Shown here piece after piece: positions 6,509 to 8,260 of a stretch of 8,260 nucleotides of DNA (its first letter is position 1; each line of letters starts with the position of its first letter). Under the pieces are notes generated by a model that searched no databases, had not been told where the DNA came from, and was given only the letters and a program-made list of their open reading frames with translations. A program made the position numbers and the translations under genes. Source of the DNA: Cyclobacteriaceae bacterium (GTDB taxonomy: Bacteria > Bacteroidota > Bacteroidia > Cytophagales > Cyclobacteriaceae); NCBI GenBank assembly GCA_029880385.1, contig JAOUOM010000061.1, positions 1 through 8,260 on the forward strand, written 5' to 3'.

Positions 6509-7890
6509 TGGGTTTGCTGGCTGCCGACACCTCCTACTTGCTGTTTTTCGGGCGATTCCATCCCTTGGTTGTTCATCTCCCGATCGGATTTCTCCTGCTG
6601 GCTATGGTATTTGAAATCCTTTCGTACCGGAAAAAAGCCGCACTGGATGAAGCCATTGCCTACGCCCTCCTGTTAGGAGCTGGTTCAGGTGTCGCTTCGG
6701 TGCTATTCGGGCTTATGCTTGCCTCGGATGGCGGGTATCAGGCGTCTTCGCTCCAGGTGCACAAATGGATGGGAATCATCACCACACTGATCGCAGGGAT
6801 CGTGTATGTGCTCAAAGTAAAATCCGTTTCATCCCCCGGCATTTCTAGGGCCTACCGGGTCGGGCTGTTCCTTCTCTTGCCAGGCTTGCTTGGGACGGGG
6901 CATTATGGCGGCAATCTCACCCATGGGTCGGATTACCTGTTCGAACACGCTCCTGAACCTGTACGGAAGCTGGCCGGCCTGAAACCACAACGGATCCGCA
7001 TTACCTCGCTGGATTCGGCCCTGGTGTTTGACGATATGGTCGTACCAATCCTGGAGGAAAAATGCACGGCCTGTCACAATGCCGATAAAAAGAAGGGTGA
7101 ACTTCAACTCACCGATCGGGCATCCATGATGGCCGGAGGGGAAAATGGTGCGGTATTTGAGCCCGGCACTCCCTCCAAAAGCGAATTGATCCGACGCATC
7201 ACCCTGTCCCCGACGCATGATGATTTTATGCCCTCGGAAGGCAGAACACCGTTAATCGACGAAGAAACAAAGCTACTGATCTGGTGGATCGAACAAGGTG
7301 CGCCGTTTGAAGGAAAAATTCAGGAACTGGCTCCCAATGAAGAGACACTTGGCTGGCTCAGGGCGGTGGGTATTGGCGCACAAACCTCCTTCCTTGCCTC
7401 GCGTCAGGTGGCTGACCTGGCACCTTCCGATAGGGAAATGCTGAAAGAATCGGGTTTTACGGTCGATGTAATCGCCGGTGGAAAGGCATGGCTTGAGGTA
7501 TCCTACTCCCCTTATGCCCAGGAATCCCTGACCCATGAAAAACTGCAACTGCTGACGGTGGCAGCCGAGCAAATCACCTGGCTAAACCTCTCCGGGACAC
7601 CCCTGAAAGCCGATTGGCTAGCCGTCCTGCCCGATCTGCCCCATCTTACCCGTCTTCGGCTCGATCGCACCGAATGCACCGATGATGCCCTGGCGTTCAT
7701 CCGAAACCTGGAGCACCTGGAATACCTGAACCTGTTCGGGACCAGCGTGACCGATCAGTCATTGGAGATCATTGCACAAATGCCCTCCCTGAAGAGCCTC
7801 TACCTGTGGCAAACCCGGGTGACCGAAAGCGGTATAGCAGCACTGAAACAAGCACGACCCGATCTTGACGTGGTATCCGGCATAGAGTAA
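6508..7890 (+). CDS. DUF2231 membrane domain fused to cytochrome c and leucine-rich repeats
   Basis: A 460-residue three-part protein. Residues 10-135 are a DUF2231-type membrane domain with four predicted helices (about 12-38, 48-72, 86-104, 116-133). Its histidines H18 and H23 (F-H-P-L-V-V-H-L-P), H85 (V-H-K-W), and H132 and H139 (G-H-Y-G-G-N-L-T-H-G) lie in or beside the helices and could ligate heme b. Residues 172-268 are a PSCyt1-type cytochrome c with C186-T-A-C189-H190 and likely axial M241 (F-M-P-S). Residues 350-455 contain about four leucine-rich repeats of roughly 24 residues (W-L-N-L-S-G-T, R-L-R-L-D-R-T, Y-L-N-L-F-G-T, S-L-Y-L-W-Q-T). Heme attachment places the C-terminal part in the periplasm. 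It is the last gene of the operon and overlaps the previous stop by one base. The likely role is the membrane end of an electron-transfer chain serving the upstream enzymes; the electron direction and partner quinone or oxidase are unknown. Confidence 0.9.
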   Translation: MGLLAADTSYLLFFGRFHPLVVHLPIGFLLLAMVFEILSYRKKAALDEAIAYALLLGAGSGVASVLFGLMLASDGGYQASSLQVHKWMGIITTLIAGIVYVLKVKSVSSPGISRAYRVGLFLLLPGLLGTGHYGGNLTHGSDYLFEHAPEPVRKLAGLKPQRIRITSLDSALVFDDMVVPILEEKCTACHNADKKKGELQLTDRASMMAGGENGAVFEPGTPSKSELIRRITLSPTHDDFMPSEGRTPLIDEETKLLIWWIEQGAPFEGKIQELAPNEETLGWLRAVGIGAQTSFLASRQVADLAPSDREMLKESGFTVDVIAGGKAWLEVSYSPYAQESLTHEKLQLLTVAAEQITWLNLSGTPLKADWLAVLPDLPHLTRLRLDRTECTDDALAFIRNLEHLEYLNLFGTSVTDQSLEIIAQMPSLKSLYLWQTRVTESGIAALKQARPDLDVVSGIE

Positions 7891-7936
7891 GAGTGCCAAA
7901 CATGTTCGTTCTGTTTTCTGATTAAACCGCAAGCCC

Positions 7937-7959
7937 GGCCCGGCCTTCGCGGCCCGGCC
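7937..7959. repeat. GC-rich bulged hairpin made of a direct repeat GGCCCGGCC
   Basis: GGCCCGGCC occurs at 7937-7945 and 7951-7959, separated by TTCGC. Although a direct repeat, the two copies can fold on each other into an 8-pair all-GC stem with one bulged C on each side (7939 and 7955) and a TTCGC loop. It begins 46 bp after the operon stop and could stabilise the 3' end of the operon mRNA. No T-run follows, so it is not a canonical intrinsic terminator. Confidence 0.4.
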
Positions 7960-8174
7960 TACGTGGCGCGACCTGCAATGGGAGCGGTAGTGGCTGGCCT
8001 CAGGCACCTGTACGCCCGTGCTCCGCACCGACCCCCGTGCTGCCCACGCCCGGGGCTAGACAGCGACTTTTTGCGCCCTTTACCGGCGATCGGCAGGCAG
8101 GTTGGTACGCTTTTATTGGTTTTATTCCCCTGGCAGTGGCACTGAGGAGGAGAACTCTATTTTTCCCATTCTAA

Positions 8175-8231
8175 CACGGAAGTAACTTCCGTGCTTGAGG
8201 GGCATTATTCCGTGTGTTTTCAGTTTTTTTT
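8175..8231 (+). terminator. Perfect 19-bp palindrome, third partial arm, and T-tract
   Basis: CACGGAAG (8175-8182) and CTTCCGTG (8186-8193) are perfect complements with a TAA spacer. A further copy of TTCCGTG at 8208-8214 can pair with the same left arm (7 bp), and that alternative is followed by a T-rich stretch ending in eight T's (8224-8231). It may be the terminator of the operon, although it lies nearly 300 bp after the stop, or part of a leader for a gene beyond the window. The palindrome is certain; the function is not. Confidence 0.35.
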
Positions 8232-8260
8232 AATCATTTTTCAGATCTTCTATTCCAACA

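Larger units (their letters stand above)
7891..8260. other. Non-coding region downstream of the operon
   Basis: These 370 bases hold no gene that I can support. About 7927-8125 is GC-rich with frequent CCC/GGG runs. From about 8140 to the end it is AT-rich with a palindrome and a T-tract. A 60-codon frame at 7963-8145 translates to an Arg/Pro/Ala-rich string without family resemblance and is dismissed. The GC-rich block followed by an AT-rich zone mirrors the arrangement on the left side of the operon (1050-1417). I found no clear terminator directly after the operon stop. Confidence 0.5.

Noticed and set aside
7963..8145. A 60-codon plus-strand frame downstream of the operon
   Set aside because: An Arg/Pro-rich translation in a GC-rich non-coding stretch with no family resemblance.
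8058..8160. A frame reading G-D-R-Q-A-G-W-Y-A-F-I-G-F-I-P-L, reminiscent of a DUF805 segment
   Set aside because: The resemblance covers only about 20 residues, there is no plausible start, the frame upstream is Pro/Arg-rich, and the conserved C-terminal end of that family is absent. It could be a gene remnant but is not supportable.

Overview
The window looks like a Bacteroidota chromosome segment, probably a relatively GC-rich member of the Cytophagia/Saprospiria type (rank below phylum is a guess). The reasons are a perfect TAnnTTTG -7 box (TATATTTG) in front of the first operon, genes without Shine-Dalgarno sequences, a signal peptide ending in ...FGQ, and an operon of the 'planctomycete-type' cytochrome/DUF1501 class that is common in both Planctomycetes and Bacteroidota. 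The planctomycete alternative is less likely because of the promoter and the toxin-antitoxin homologue type.

Layout. (1) Positions 1-951 are AT-rich (a sampled line is about 37% G+C) and read leftwards. They hold the first 14 codons of a RelE/YoeB-type toxin cut by the window edge, its YefM/Phd-type antitoxin overlapping it by ATGA, a promoter with an overlapping palindromic operator, and a 163-residue exported protein of unknown family. (2) Positions 952-1417 are non-coding, mostly GC-rich, and contain inverted repeats, an attenuator-like three-arm repeat ending in six T's, and a spaced 8-bp direct repeat just before the next operon. (3) Positions 1418-7890 are a tightly packed rightward four-gene operon (gaps of 5 bp and 1 bp, then a 1-bp overlap), about 53% G+C in a sampled line. 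(4) Positions 7891-8260 are non-coding, with a GC-rich hairpin, a perfect 19-bp palindrome and a T-tract.

The four-gene operon encodes: a surface or periplasmic lipoprotein with two c-type heme motifs (PSCyt1-DUF1549-CBM6-like-DUF1553); a Tat-exported DUF1501 protein of the alkaline phosphatase/sulfatase-like fold; a Tat-exported xylose-isomerase-like TIM barrel (sugar isomerase/epimerase family); and an inner-membrane DUF2231 protein fused to a c-type cytochrome and leucine-rich repeats. All four products are predicted to act outside the cytoplasm. Together they give three CxxCH heme sites plus a histidine-rich membrane domain that may hold heme b, a carbohydrate-binding module and a sugar-isomerase fold. 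The most economical reading, which is inference, is an envelope redox system acting on a carbohydrate or its oxidised derivative, with electrons passing between the lipoprotein and the membrane cytochrome. The biochemical reaction of DUF1501/DUF1549/DUF1553 proteins is not established to my knowledge, so this operon is the best candidate here for an undescribed system. No RNA genes, CRISPR arrays, transposases or attachment sites were recognised.
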